From: Chalciporus piperatus
Taxonomy: Eukaryota > Basidiomycota > Agaricomycetes > Boletales > Boletaceae
Assembly (NCBI GenBank): GCA_038093975.1
Contig: JBBPTG010000228.1
Location: 1 to 38,736, forward strand
Direction: 5' to 3'
DNA: 38,736 bases
Shown: one piece after another, positions 1 through 9,575 of the stretch
Layout: each line of letters starts with the position of its first letter
Position numbering within the stretch: the stretch's first letter is position 1
The notes under the pieces: model-generated
Database searches by the model: none
Seen by the model: only the letters and a program-made list of their open reading frames with translations
Told to the model about the DNA's origin: nothing
Position numbers and translations under genes: made by a program

Positions 1-1
1 G

Positions 2-757
2 CAAGGCACCAAATCCATGTCTTTTTCAGATCGCCTGGAGATCTACTTTCCTTCTCCAGACAGCAGCGCCGTCCATGATGGCTCCATCTGGATGGTCTTC
101 TGGAAGAACAATGGATACATCAGGGAGTATCATGACCACCTGAGCGACAGAGACGAACACCAGCGGTTCCAGGTCAATGATGCCCTTGCTGATATCTTCT
201 CAGCACTGCAGTGTCTTCCTGCCAGCCAGAAAATGACGAAGAAGACCAAAGGAAACGTCTGGAAGGTACAACAGGGCACCTACGTGTTCTTCACCAATCC
301 CAAGTTCTACAAGATTGAAAGCTTGGGAAAGGAGACCAGACAGACGCGAACACAAGTCGCCCACCGTCCTGGTCGTGGCATCAAGTCGAGAAAGGTCTTG
401 GAAGAGGATTTATGGAGATCGAGCGGCTTCGATGGCCTGGCCAGCAAGAAAGATGAGACAGACAGGCAGAAGAGACGAAAGCTGCAACAGAGACTCGGAC
501 GTTCTGCTGCAATGAACAACAACAGAAAGGCGCCGCCACCACCACAAAAGAAGACCTTTCTGACAAAGCCTGCAGAGAGGGACAACAGGCTTGAATTAAA
601 GGTGAAGAAGAACACGAGAACTGCAAAAGAAAAGGCTGGTCCATGCTTAGGAATGAAGCGAAAGGTAGAGGACTATTTGCATTCTGAGAGCGATGAAGAC
701 CCATCGGAAGAAGAAGAAGATGAGGACGAGGATGAGGACGAGGAGGAGGAGGATTAG
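2..757 (+). CDS. Unidentified basic protein with acidic C-terminal tail, 5' partial
   Basis: I do not recognise this protein. The frame is open from base 2 of the window, so the ATG at 17 (246 codons) may not be the true start and the gene probably continues to the left. The N-terminal ~100 residues look globular (IWMVFWKNNGYIREYHDHL, then GTYVFFTNPKFYKIESLG). The middle (~100-215) is very basic, with Lys/Arg runs and a short PPPP stretch. The last ~25 residues are almost all Asp/Glu. A basic middle with an acidic tail suggests a nuclear or nucleic-acid-associated protein; this is inference. It ends at TAG 755-757, with no intron needed in the visible part. Confidence 0.55.
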   Translation, partial: QGTKSMSFSDRLEIYFPSPDSSAVHDGSIWMVFWKNNGYIREYHDHLSDRDEHQRFQVNDALADIFSALQCLPASQKMTKKTKGNVWKVQQGTYVFFTNPKFYKIESLGKETRQTRTQVAHRPGRGIKSRKVLEEDLWRSSGFDGLASKKDETDRQKRRKLQQRLGRSAAMNNNRKAPPPPQKKTFLTKPAERDNRLELKVKKNTRTAKEKAGPCLGMKRKVEDYLHSESDEDPSEEEEDEDEDEDEEEED

Positions 758-784
758 TATAGTATAGAGTGGTATTTTTGTTCG

Positions 785-1607
785 GTGTTCTAGAATCTAT
801 CTTGCCTCACTCAGAGAGCAGTGTTCCCACTATTGTTCAATGATTTCTGGATGATGGTCAAGCTGTCCAAGCTTCTAGCAATTATCTCGAGTCACCAAAC
901 ATACCCCTTCCCCTGTCAATAATCACAAGAAATCAATTCAGCCAGGCATTCATATGATTTGGAAACATGTTCCCAATGGTTTATCAACTCTTTGAATAGA
1001 TTGGTAACAATTCCGAGACCATCCAGATTTTTCTTGATGGTGTTCTGGAATCCATCTCCTCCTCCCCCCCAAAACCGATTTTTCTAGCGCTCCTGAAGGA
1101 TGCTAGGGACCTGAAAAGACTTGTCCCTACTGTTGTTTAACCCTCTTAGGACGATGGCAAAGCCCTCTAAGCTCCTGCTATTTATTTCGAGTCTTCATGC
1201 ATACCTCCTCCCCCCTGCCAATGATCACAAGAAATTAATTCAGCCAGGCATTCCCATGACCTGAGAACATGTTCCCAAGGGTTTATCAACCATCTGAATC
1301 CATTGGTAACAATCCCGAGACCATCCAGATTTTTCTTGGTGGTGTTCTGGAATTCAGCCCCTCCCCCCCCAAAACCGATTTTTCTAGAGCTCCAGAAGGA
1401 TGCTAGGGACCTGGGTAGACCTGTTCCTACTGTTCTTCAACCCTCTGAAGACGATGGCAAAGCTCCCTAAGCTCCTGCTATTTATTTCGAGGCTCTGTCC
1501 AAAACCCTCCCCCCTCCCTTTTCAAGACATGTACGAATTAATTCGACCAAGCGTCCCTATGGTCTGGAAACATTATTCCGGGGGTTTCTCGACCCTCTGA
1601 ATCCATT
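785..1607. repeat. Tandem repeat, ~298-bp unit, about 2.7 copies
   Basis: Three successive, diverged copies share the same landmarks: GATGATGGTCAAG / GACGATGGCAAAG near 850, 1152 and 1450, a run of C followed by AAAACCGATTTTTCTAG near 1070 and 1370, and TTGGTAACAAT...CCGAGACCATCCAG near 1000 and 1300. The spacing is ~298-301 bases. No coding sense is visible. The third copy is interrupted at 1607 by the TIR element that follows, and its continuation (TTGGTAAC) reappears at 2327. Confidence 0.85.
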
Positions 1608-2326
1608 CATCAGGAAAAATACCCTATGCCATAGTTGGCCATATGTGCAGCCATGGCACACATTGGACATATTTGTGCTATAAGTTGCACATATGGCACT
1701 ATATGGGCTATTTATTGCTATAGTACACAATGCTACTGATATATCTAGTACAATGTTTGATAGGCGTACTTACTAGACCAGTTATTAAGGATAAAATGTG
1801 TACAACTGTCCAATACATTACCGGAAGTCCAGGTTGACTCCCAATCTGAGGATGGAGAAGCTACTAGGGGAATTAACTGACAGCTTTGTCGTATGGTTCT
1901 AAGGGAAACTATATCTCCCTGAACAATGGGGTGCTGATAAGAAGAGAAATTGGAGCCTGGCGGTTTGGTGACTGTATACATGTTGTGATACTTGCCTGTA
2001 GAAGCAGAGAGTTTATACCATTCGACGTAAGCCAAAGGATCCTTGGGCCAGTTTTCCGGCGACTGGGTCAGGAGCGAAAGGGAGGAGGGTAGTTTGAAGA
2101 TTGCCCTCAGGCGTCCTATTCTCATCCCTATCGCTCAAAGTCAGCATTTAGAATTGTAAATTGAAAGGAAAATTTGGTGCTATTTGTATGCTATATGATG
2201 CACTATAGTTGGGTACTTTTCCCTTTTTGCCATATGGCCCATAGTGCACAAATAACATCAAATAGCATCATATAGCAACAAATATTGCCATATGGTGACA
2301 TATGGCATAAGTCATTTTTCCTGATG
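1608..2326. mobile_element. 719-bp TIR element, non-autonomous Plavaka/CACTA-like
   Basis: The ends are perfect 13-bp inverted repeats, CATCAGGAAAAAT at 1608-1620 and ATTTTTCCTGATG at 2314-2326. Imperfect matching continues inward (TATGCCATA in both) and many CATATGGC/CATATAGC-like subterminal repeats follow. The uninterrupted copies of the flanking ~298-bp repeat read GAATCCATTGGTAAC. Here that sequence is split as ...GAATCCATT | element | TTGGTAAC..., which gives a 2-bp TT duplication. A 2-3 bp duplication with subterminal repeats fits CACTA-type elements. The interior holds a transposase C-terminal remnant on the minus strand. Confidence 0.75.
1745..2125 (-). pseudogene. Plavaka-like transposase, C-terminal remnant
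   Basis: A 126-codon minus-strand open frame lies inside the TIR element. Residues ~24-45 read PENWPKDPLAYVEWYKLSAS and the end has WTSGNVLDSCTHFILNNW. The order WPxDPLAYVEWF, then a Ser-rich strand, a hydrophobic I..SC.L+P segment, and WTS.NVLD.C..F.+N matches what I know of the extreme C-terminus of Plavaka (CACTA superfamily) transposases of agaricomycetes. All catalytic parts are missing, so it cannot be active. The family call is from memory and was not searched. Confidence 0.6.
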
Positions 2327-2540
2327 TTGGTAACACTTCTGAGACCCCACATATTTATTTCGTGTCGATATCAACATATGTCCCCAGGTTACTAACCTAA
2401 ACCACCATGTTTGATTTTTATCTCGAGAACGAGACCACGGATTTTCATGATTGTTAGCTCAAAATGATCCCACAGATGTGCTCTATCCAGCCCCACAAGG
2501 AGATTCCACAAATAAAAAATTGACTTTGTATCTTAATTCC

Positions 2541-3310
2541 AGGATGACCATATAAGTTCTGGTGGCCTGGGTGTGCACAGTTTGTCCGCAAGTATGTTGA
2601 GGGATGCGCAACCTGCCAGCAGAATAAGGTGAACACACATCTGACTACCCCCCCTTTAATGCCCATACCATCGAAAAGCTCTAAACCGTTCCAGCAAGTG
2701 TCTTGTGACCTGATCACTGACCTACCCATTTCCAATGGCTTTGATTCTCTATTGGTCGTGGTCGACCACGGGCTTACAAAGGGGGTAATTCTCTGCCCTA
2801 CTAAGAAAACTGTCACCGCCGAAGGGATTGCCTCCCTCTTTTTCCACACAGTCCACCTGAGATTCGGCCTTTACAACAAGATCATCAGCGACCGAGGACC
2901 ACAATTCACATCTGAGTTTGCTCGTGAACTAGGACGAATCCTCGGATATGACCTTTCTCTCTCCACCGCCTACCATCCCCAATCTGATGGGGAAACCGAA
3001 CGTGTCAACCAAGAAGTAGAAACCTATCTCTGAATCTACTGTGGAGATAACCCCATATCCTGGGCTGATTCTATCTCCCACACTGAATTCACACACAATC
3101 ATCGACCCCACTCTGTCACCGGCAAATCCCCGTTCTATCTCATGATGGGATATGAACCCCGCCCCCTTCCTTCAGTGATCGCCGACTCCGCTCTACCCGC
3201 TGTCGAACTTCGCCTTCACTCCCTCACTGCTGCCAGAGATGAAGCACTCGCCTCGCACGAGCTCGCCAGACAAGTGATGTCCGCACGAACTCGACAGAAG
3301 TCAGCCGCTG
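2541..3310 (+). pseudogene. Ty3/gypsy integrase fragment
   Basis: The translation runs from the end of the HHCC zinc finger ([14 protein letters not shown]) through the integrase core. Catalytic residues are visible as Asp in [10 protein letters not shown], Asp in [11 protein letters not shown] and Glu in [12 protein letters not shown], followed by HNHRPHSVTGKSPFYLMMGYEP. An in-frame TGA at 3031-3033 breaks the protein after EVETYL, where a CGA Arg codon is expected; this is a C-to-T change at CpG. Sequence upstream of ~2540 no longer reads as pol, and homology fades after ~3310. No LTRs are attached. It is an old retrotransposon remnant. Confidence 0.9.
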
Positions 3311-3575
3311 CTAGTCAGTGCATGCGGATACACCTCAGGGAACAACTTGTTTGTCAAGCTGACATTGATATGTCTGATATGTCACTGGTCGATGAGGAGG
3401 AAATGAACATGAATCTCCACCTGAATCTGATTCTCGAGCAGAGTGCCACTGGTCCTGCCAAGATTTGGATCAGATCATCACAGACAAAGATTCAGCTTGG
3501 ACCAGCCCAGCTGAAATTTGATCTGCTGGCCCCCTCTAGGGTCACCTGTCCTAGTAGGCTTAACTCTCAGCTTAT

Positions 3576-3818
3576 GCTCAACCTCTCACACAATGACATT
3601 GCTCACGACCTTCTCAAAGCACTTTTGTCTCTAGGGCTTGTCAGGCTCGTGGGGGAGGGGGAGAGGGGGGGGACGGGAGGAACCCTGGGGGAAAAGTTTG
3701 CCAGGCTTTTTTCCCCCGCCATCCCCCCCCCTCCCCCTCCCCCACGAGCCTGACAAGCCCTAGAGACAAAAGTGCTTTGAGAAGGTCGTGAGCAATGTCA
3801 TTGTGTGAGAGGTTGAGC
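3576..3818. repeat. Long fold-back inverted repeat (arms ~88 bp, loop ~65 bp)
   Basis: The arm from 3576 to about 3664 (begins GCTCAACCTCTCACAC, ends in a G-run) is repeated as its exact reverse complement at about 3729-3818. The loop is G-rich then C-rich. A second, nested match exists: sequence at ~3676-3706 (GAGGAACCC...AAGTTTGCCAGG) is the near-complement of the sequence just outside the right arm (3818-3860, TGGCAAACTTTTCC). Short open frames across it are by-products of the symmetry. Confidence 0.85.
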
Positions 3819-4130
3819 TGGCAAACTTTTCCCCCCCTTAGGGTTCCCCCTTTTCCTCGGTTCCCCTCCCCGTCCCCCTCAGTTCCCCCCTCCCCCTCCC
3901 TCTCCAGCATCTCAGTCCCCAAGCATCTCAGGCAAAATGTCCATTGGCAAAGTCTTCCGGAAACTACGGTAAAAGGGTTCAGCTATTCAACCAAAACAGC
4001 AAACCAGAATTATTCAAAGGGTTTCAGTCACGGGATCCTGGGCTGTTTCAACACAGTGCATTACATGCAGCATATCTCCTCCCTCTTGAGTCTTCTCAAC
4101 ATCTCCCCAGGACAGATCACGATACTTTAA

Positions 4131-4440
4131 GGTTCGCTTTGACACATGTTTGACACATGTTCGACACATGTAAGGTTCTGACACATGTTTGACACATGTT
4201 TGACACATGTTTGACGGATGGGGTAAGGGTTCGACGCGTGTTCGACGGATGGGGTAAGATGTTCGACGGGATGTTCGACATCGACGGGATGTTCGACGTG
4301 TTCGACAGGATGTTCTACATGTTCGAAGGGATGTTCTACATGTTTGACGGTGTTCGAGACGTGTTCTACAATGTCTTAGGTGTTCTACATAAGATATACA
4401 GGTTTTGACGCATGTTCTACATTAGTATACACCAGTCTAA
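4131..4440. repeat. Degenerate GTT(C/T)GAC minisatellite, first block
   Basis: This is a run of 10-12 base units such as GACACATGTTT, GTTCGACGGGAT and GTTCTACATGTT. The second half (from about 4345, GTTTGACGGTGTTCGAGAC, to 4440) recurs nearly exactly at 5150-5265 and in part at 5725-5795. No coding role is supported; the Met-Phe-Asp type peptides in these frames are translations of the repeat. Confidence 0.8.
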
Positions 4441-4500
4441 TGAGATAGATACATGTTCGACGGGATGTTCAACCGGATGAGGTAGGATGTTCAACGGGAT

Positions 4501-4668
4501 GTTCGACGTGTTCGACAGGATGTTCGACGTGTTCGACAGGATGTTCGACGTGTTCGACAGGATGTTCGACGTGTTCGACAGGATGTTCGACGTGTTCGAC
4601 AGGATGTTCGACGTGTTCGACAGGATGTTCGACGTGTTCGACAGGATGTTCGACGTGTTCGACAGGAT
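4501..4668. repeat. 21-bp perfect tandem array, 8 copies
   Basis: Eight head-to-tail copies of GTTCGACGTGTTCGACAGGA(T) are present, each built of a 9-bp and a 12-bp half unit that share GTTCGAC. The copies are essentially identical, unlike the degenerate units around them, which points to recent expansion or homogenisation. Because 21 is a multiple of 3, both strands stay open (7-residue periodic peptides). I regard these frames as non-coding. Confidence 0.9.
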
Positions 4669-4699
4669 GTTCTACATGTGTTACGCTTGTGCCGGGTAG

Positions 4700-5149
4700 G
4701 TTAAAGCGTAGACGCAAAGCCTAGTCAAAGACAAGGGTTTCAAGGTAGCCTAACGATGGGATGTCCACGTTTAAGGCCTAGCGTCCGTTCAAGAGTGGGA
4801 CGGTGACTCTCAGAGGGTTCACAGGAAGCGAGGAATGACCAAGCTAGATTGCGTAGGTCTAAGTTAAAGTTACAGGGGAAAACTCGAGGGTTTATATAAG
4901 TAGAGGAACGAGTTAAGGGCAGGCATGGAACTGGTCGGAATGTGTAAGAACAAGCTATGACGAATAGGAATGAGTCATGCTTGGTAAGTGTACAAGTCAG
5001 CGATGACGAAGCATGGAATGTGAAAGAACATCGAAGAACATCCGCTGACTAAAGCAAGCAAGAAATAAGAGGCTTAGGCAGGACTCGAACCAGCGACTAG
5101 GACTTAGTACAAGGAAAGAAGAGGAAAGAACAGGACGATCGTAACAACA
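4700..5149. other. Spacer between minisatellite blocks
   Basis: No gene is visible. The purine-rich plus strand contains a TATATAAG box at about 4893 and, on the minus strand, a perfect pol III B-box-like string GGTTCGAGTCC (complement of 5081-5091) followed by an acceptor-like 3' end. No matching 5' half or A box is present, so I do not call a tRNA or SINE. Confidence 0.5.
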
Positions 5150-5345
5150 TGTTTGACGGTGTTCGAGACATGTTCTACAATGTCTTAGGTGTTCTACATA
5201 AGATATACAGGTTTTGACGCATGTTCTACATTAGTATACACCAGTCTAATGAGATAGATACATGTTCGACGGGATGTTCAACCGGATGGGGTAAGATGTT
5301 CAACGGGATGTTCAACATGTTCGACAGGATGTTCTACATGTTCGA
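5150..5345. repeat. GTTCGAC minisatellite, second block
   Basis: This is a near-identical copy of 4345-4500: the TTTGACGGTGTTCGAGAC start, the TAAGATATACAGGTTTTGACGC segment and the CAACCGGATGGGGTAAGATG segment are all in the same order. It lacks the 8-copy array at the end, so the two blocks arose by segmental duplication before or beside the array expansion. Confidence 0.8.
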
Positions 5346-5600
5346 CGATGTTCTGCCAAGGTTTGACAAGGTCCTCATCACCTACATCCCTGGAGAAGCA
5401 TTTGAATCTCAGTGCCCTATAGTTGCTGAGGGTGACCTGCTTCAGCTTCTTCCCTTCCTCCACCAACTCATCTAAGATTAAAGAAGGATGCCTTGCTGTT
5501 GTTGCTCTTGCTGCCCTTCCCCATGGCCTGCTCTAACTTCCAAGCATACCAAGGTTTCTTCTCTGCAGAACCCCAGGTCTTCCTATCCTCGTCCAGTTCA
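5346..5600 (-). pseudogene. Unidentified coding-like remnant between minisatellite blocks
   Basis: On the minus strand two overlapping open segments read like protein rather than repeat: TWGSAEKKPWYAWKLEQAM (5520-5590) and, in another frame, LKQVTLSNYRALRFKCFSRD (5370-5440). They are separated by a frame change and a stop near 5467. I do not recognise the family. Confidence 0.35.
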
Positions 5601-5602
5601 CA

Positions 5603-5795
5603 TGTTTGACGCATGTTTGACGGATGGGGTAAGACGTTCGACAGGATGTTCGACATGTTCAACGGGATGTTCGATGCATGTTCAACGGGATGTTCGACAT
5701 GTTCAACGGGATGTTCTACATGTTTGACGGTGTTCGAGACATGTTCTACAATGTCTTGGGTGTTCTACATAAGATATACAGGTTTTGACGCACGT
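5603..5795. repeat. GTTCGAC minisatellite, third block
   Basis: The same units are present as in the first two blocks (TTTGACGGATGGGGTAAGA, GTTCAACGGGATGTTCGA, then the TTTGACGGTGTTCGAGACATG to CAGGTTTTGACGC module at 5728-5790). Only the module's left part is kept, and the sequence becomes unique at about 5795. Confidence 0.8.
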
Positions 5796-5985
5796 GAATG
5801 CTCAATGCTTAGGATTCATCTCTTTCAATGTGTTCAGGTGGTGCGGCCATTTTGCAGGCGAGGTTAGCAAGGATGATGGAGTCCAGTTCATAGCATCACT
5901 GCTTCTCCTTGTCCAGCCTATAATGTAATCATAATGCATATGTTTGATTCGCCCTCCATTTGAATCAGATGTATCGATCCACGGG

Positions 5986-6350
5986 ATGACCTCGCAAGAA
6001 CATGGGGAATGGGAAGATGGAAACAATGATTGGACATCTCCCTCAGAAAGCGAAAACATAGGTGATGCTGCCCCCCCAGCCCTCAATCACCTCTCTCACC
6101 CCGGCCCTCTCTATTGATGGATGTGCCCCCTGTAGCCCTTCCGCAAAGGCATACAGAGCGACCAGATGAAAGCTATCATATCTGCGGAATGTCGACCCCC
6201 TCCGAGCCCCCTATATCTCCAATCAAGTCCATGGTTACAGGCTCAATGGGCGGCGATCCGTCGAGGGGGGTTTCCGACTTTCATCCTGAAGGGAATGTCT
6301 TCATATCAGACTTTGATGAACTGTTCGCAAACTGGACAATGGATTCATAG
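5986..6350 (+). pseudogene. Decayed acidic coding segments upstream of AT-hook gene
   Basis: Frame 1 opens at ATG 5986 with an acidic peptide (MTSQEHGEWEDGNNDWTS) and stops at 6115. A second frame continues from 6117 (MDVPPVALPQ...) through VFISDFDELFANWTMDS to a stop at 6350. The frame change lies near a C7 run (~6069-6075), so a slipped homopolymer is a simple explanation. It may be an upstream part of the AT-hook gene or a separate lost gene; I cannot tell. Confidence 0.35.
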
Positions 6351-6585
6351 ATCGAGACTTCCGATATGGGAATTCAGTCCAACATGGAGTCCACAGATCC
6401 TCCAACAGACCGGGAGGACCCTACAGGTGATCACCCACTTTAATTGCATTCTAACAGGCTCATTCGCTAAGCTGATTGTGTTCATCCAGAGAGCACGCCA
6501 GACATAGAGTATAAAATATAAACACACATCCAGGTTATCACGGCTGACTTTGTGATACATCAATTATAGTGTTGTCGCTGATACA

Positions 6586-7550
6586 ATGTCTATTCAGAGA
6601 CCGAGGGGACGTCCGAGAGGATCGACAAAGGTGGTAGAGCTTCAGCAAAGAAGGTCCATGAGACTTAGAAGTGCGAAAAGCGACAGTATGGGTGGTAAGC
6701 TCTCCTTTGGTTCTGAAATGTCTGCATGGGTTTATCGAACGACGGTGCACAGAGGGCTCTCAGCCTAGAGCATTATTGTTAGGACAACCTAGCAGGAAAG
6801 AGACCTCCCCAAGGAAAGGTTGGACGAAGGGAAAATCCAAGGCCAAAGCCGTGGTAGAAGATACGAGCTTCACGTTGGAAGTCAAAGAAAGTGCCGACCC
6901 GACCCCCCTCTACGGTTACAGCAGGGTCACCCTCCATATTGGCCCCAGCAAGAGAGCAATCCCAGGGAAACAGCCTCTCCTGAAAGGACAAGCAAGGGGA
7001 ATGACTCAAAAATCATGGACCGTCACTACCTCTGCTGATGACAACCCCTTCACCATCCAATTCAATAAGGTTCAGATGGCAACCAGGGACAGGGTTCGAG
7101 CCAGCGATGCCGATCTCAAGATCTTTCAGGAGGACATCCAACGGTTGGCCAGCCTTTGCGAGAACTCTGAGTCAGACCAAAATAAAATAGTAGACCCTGA
7201 GGTAGGCCTTCATCGCTGAACCCCTACACTCACACATACGACGTCTGCCCAGTTCGTCCAAGGCCTGCGTCAGATCAAGGAACGTCTGACGAAGAACCAC
7301 AGTCATATACAGAGCTAGAAGGCTGTGTTGCAAGATGAGGTAAACACATCCAATGGTTTCGCCCGCATCCTCCCCTGAATCATGTTCAACCTAGCGATCG
7401 TTCAGGAGAGCTATTCTGAAGATAGTGAAATACCTCAAGATGATCGTCGCTAATGGCATCAGTGTTGATGGCAGGTCAAGACATATATTTATGGAACTTT
7501 GCGCAATGTTTGATGTTGCTAAACGGGCTGTACAGGGTCAGGATGTCTAG
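6586..7550 (+). pseudogene. Four-exon AT-hook protein gene with one in-frame TAG
   Basis: The proposed exons are 6586-6694, 6753-7201, 7253-7339 and 7395-7550, with introns of 58, 51 and 55 bases, all GT...AG and all frame-preserving. The spliced frame has 267 codons (266 residues plus stop) with a single internal TAG at 7316-7318 (codon 208). Residues 5-15 (RPRGRPRGSTK) form an AT-hook, which implies DNA binding in the nucleus. The C-terminal half is helical and charged (LKIFQEDIQRLASLCENSES; QIKERLTKN; LKIVKYLKMIVANGISVDGR). TAG may be a CAG-to-TAG mutation, which makes this a very young pseudogene. The family is not recognised. The ATG was chosen because the AT-hook follows it at once. Confidence 0.65.
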
Positions 7551-7718
7551 AACCCATACATACTCCATTTATCCTATCCTTTATGACCTTCGTCATTCAA
7601 CCCCATATATCCTATCTTCTATTGAGACCCTTTCGTTCGACCCTGCTGTACCCTGAATGGAGACAGATCAGATATATAAAAGCACATCAAAGATCTCTGA
7701 GAACCGTCTGCTAGAGTC

Positions 7719-8117
7719 ATGCCCTCAAATATCTCCTTCGATGATCTTGTCAATAGACTCTGTGAGGCATCACTGTCCCCTTCCCCACCCCCAGGTTCCC
7801 CGCTTTCATCTGCAATTTCCTTTGAAGACCTCATACACGACCTGTCTGAGATTCCACTATCCCCATCTCCATCTGCATCCTCATTCGATGACGTCGTGGT
7901 GTTTGAACATGGTTTCAAAGTCAGTGATGAATTGTATATTTTTGATGCTGTGGCCTATCGATATGAAAACGGCTGTAAAAACTTTTCAAACTTTTGCCTA
8001 CAATGGTATTCGAACACTGGACTTTGTCTACAAGTTAGGGGTCAAGCCGGATCTGCTCCGGTAGTCCCTGTAGCATTACGTAACCAATCAGGTCACGTGA
8101 CAAAGGTCCAGACTTAG
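7719..8117 (+). CDS. Small Ser/Pro-rich hypothetical protein
   Basis: This is a 132-codon open frame starting at ATG 7719. The N-terminal half repeats a short motif three times: SFDDLVNRL...LSPSP, SFEDLIHDL...LSPSPS and SFDDVV. That looks like genuine low-complexity protein design rather than chance. The second half (from ~68) is less convincing, and an intron after GFK (GTCAGTG at 7919) is possible. No family is recognised. The 3' end runs into a region resembling an LTR. Confidence 0.35.
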   Translation: MPSNISFDDLVNRLCEASLSPSPPPGSPLSSAISFEDLIHDLSEIPLSPSPSASSFDDVVVFEHGFKVSDELYIFDAVAYRYENGCKNFSNFCLQWYSNTGLCLQVRGQAGSAPVVPVALRNQSGHVTKVQT

Positions 8118-8119
8118 AT

Positions 8120-8400
8120 GAGTCAGCAATGATGTCATGGCCTGACCCTAATCCGTGCCTGGTACCTTTTCTTATCATTATACCATTTACCTTATCTATC
8201 TTTCCCTTTGTGTTTTCCTTATTCGGCTGTTGGTCTGTGCGCACTTCTCAATAGTATATAAGTAGCCCTGTACTTATCACAGACCCCAGTCTAATCCATT
8301 TGTTGCTTCACCGCAATTAAGCTTTAGTACTCAGCCTATCCTTTGCAAGGTCTAGTGTGACCTAAGTCCCTGCCGTGTGTTGTGATTTATCAGAACAGCA
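8120..8400 (+). repeat. Possible solo LTR or promoter-like block
   Basis: The block reads like an LTR of a fungal gypsy element: pyrimidine-rich U3-like stretch (8165-8225), TATA-like AGTATATAAGTAGCCC at ~8253, a pyrimidine-rich start region, and an end ATTTATCAGAACA at ~8398. Candidate TG...CA ends can be drawn (8132 or 8068 to 8398), but I found no matching 5-bp target duplication and no second copy, so the call is weak. Confidence 0.25.
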
Positions 8401-9100
8401 ACCAGAAGGGAAAGGGAAGACTAAGGGTAAATGATGAACATCCGATGATCGGATGGAGGCATAAGACATAATGACAAAGGAATGACAAAGAGAAAGGAAA
8501 TCCCGACCAGATATGAGATAGGTCCAGAGAACACGAGGTGAACGAGCCAGAGAAAGGTCCACGAGGTGGGACACGAGGCAGATGAGTCAAGGGCTAGAGC
8601 TGAGATCTGAGATCCGGATGCAGATAAGGGATCAATGGAGTAGATCAAGCGTCTAGGTGATAGGAAGGACTCTGGGAGTCAAGGAAGGACTTGGGGAGAG
8701 ATGGGGTGGGTAGTGATCGTAACACGACAACGATGTGAAATCCCCCATGCAGCGACGGGCATCCCAATCTTACCGTGAAAAGCCAGGGCGCTCTCACAAC
8801 ATGTTTGTACAGTCCTAGTTCCACCGCCACCAATGTCAGCTGATCAGTCCTACACAGCAATCGGAAGACAAGGTTAGATAAGTAGATCAGATTTGTTCTT
8901 ATCCAACTAATTCTTATGCAGCTTGTGCACTGCGGGCGTAATTGAGCATAAGTAGATATTATTCGTTGCTGACCTTGTCCCAGACCTGACGACAAGCGAG
9001 ATGCCACAACGATGTGACGGGACAACAACAATCCAGGATGCCTGTGTGGCAATGGCCTTCAAGGTGAGCACTCCCATCATATTACTAGATGATTTATAAC
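8400..9100. other. No gene recognised
   Basis: The plus strand of 8400-8735 is purine-rich (GGAAGGAC, GAGGTGGGACACGAGG). Several frames are open on the minus strand, but none has composition, introns or motifs that I can support. Confidence 0.5.
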
Positions 9101-9367
9101 TAAGATAGGGCTCATGCAGTTTCAACCAACGGCGTGACAAAGCTTACTCCAAGCTGACAACAGCATTTTGTAAAAAATAGCGACGGATGAGTTGTGTGTA
9201 CGACTATTTAAATTACTTCTAGAGTTTTCATTTTCTCGACAATGTAATGTGAGGCAAGTTTTAGCGACTAGATGGCTTTGCAAGGATTGTGGGGCCGTCA
9301 CATTCCCACCAAGGTTTGGCGGGCGTCACAGTGTGACCTTGGTTGAAACTGCATGAGCCCTATCTTA
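9101..9367. repeat. 29-bp perfect inverted repeat enclosing ~209 bp
   Basis: The sequence at 9101-9129 (TAAGATAGGGCTCATGCAGTTTC...) is repeated exactly in reverse complement at 9339-9367. The enclosed segment has no ORF of note and contains GTCACA...TGTGAC type short palindromes near its right end. It could be a small TIR element, but no target duplication is evident. Confidence 0.7.
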
Positions 9368-9575
9368 TGTTCGTGTGCAACGAGCATCCAGTGCGATGAG
9401 TGACTGTGGTCACGTGATCCCAATCCTAACCTGCCCACATGCTCGTTATTAGAGTTAGCTTCTGTGTGTGTAGAGACTAAATATAATAGTAATATATTCA
9501 TTTGTACTCACTGTGTTACGAGTCTCGTGTGAATGGGTGTCCTGGATGCCCACTATGCAACGAGGGTAATCATGA

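Noticed and set aside
4469..4717. Periodic 7-residue ORFs on both strands
   Set aside because: Direct translation of the 21-bp array.
5040..5130. tRNA or SINE on the minus strand
   Set aside because: Only a B-box/T-arm-like GGTTCGAGTCC and an acceptor-like end are present; no D-arm, A box or matching 5' acceptor strand.
8068..8735. Complete LTR retrotransposon
   Set aside because: LTR-like composition only; no second LTR, primer-binding site, target duplication or gag/pol nearby.
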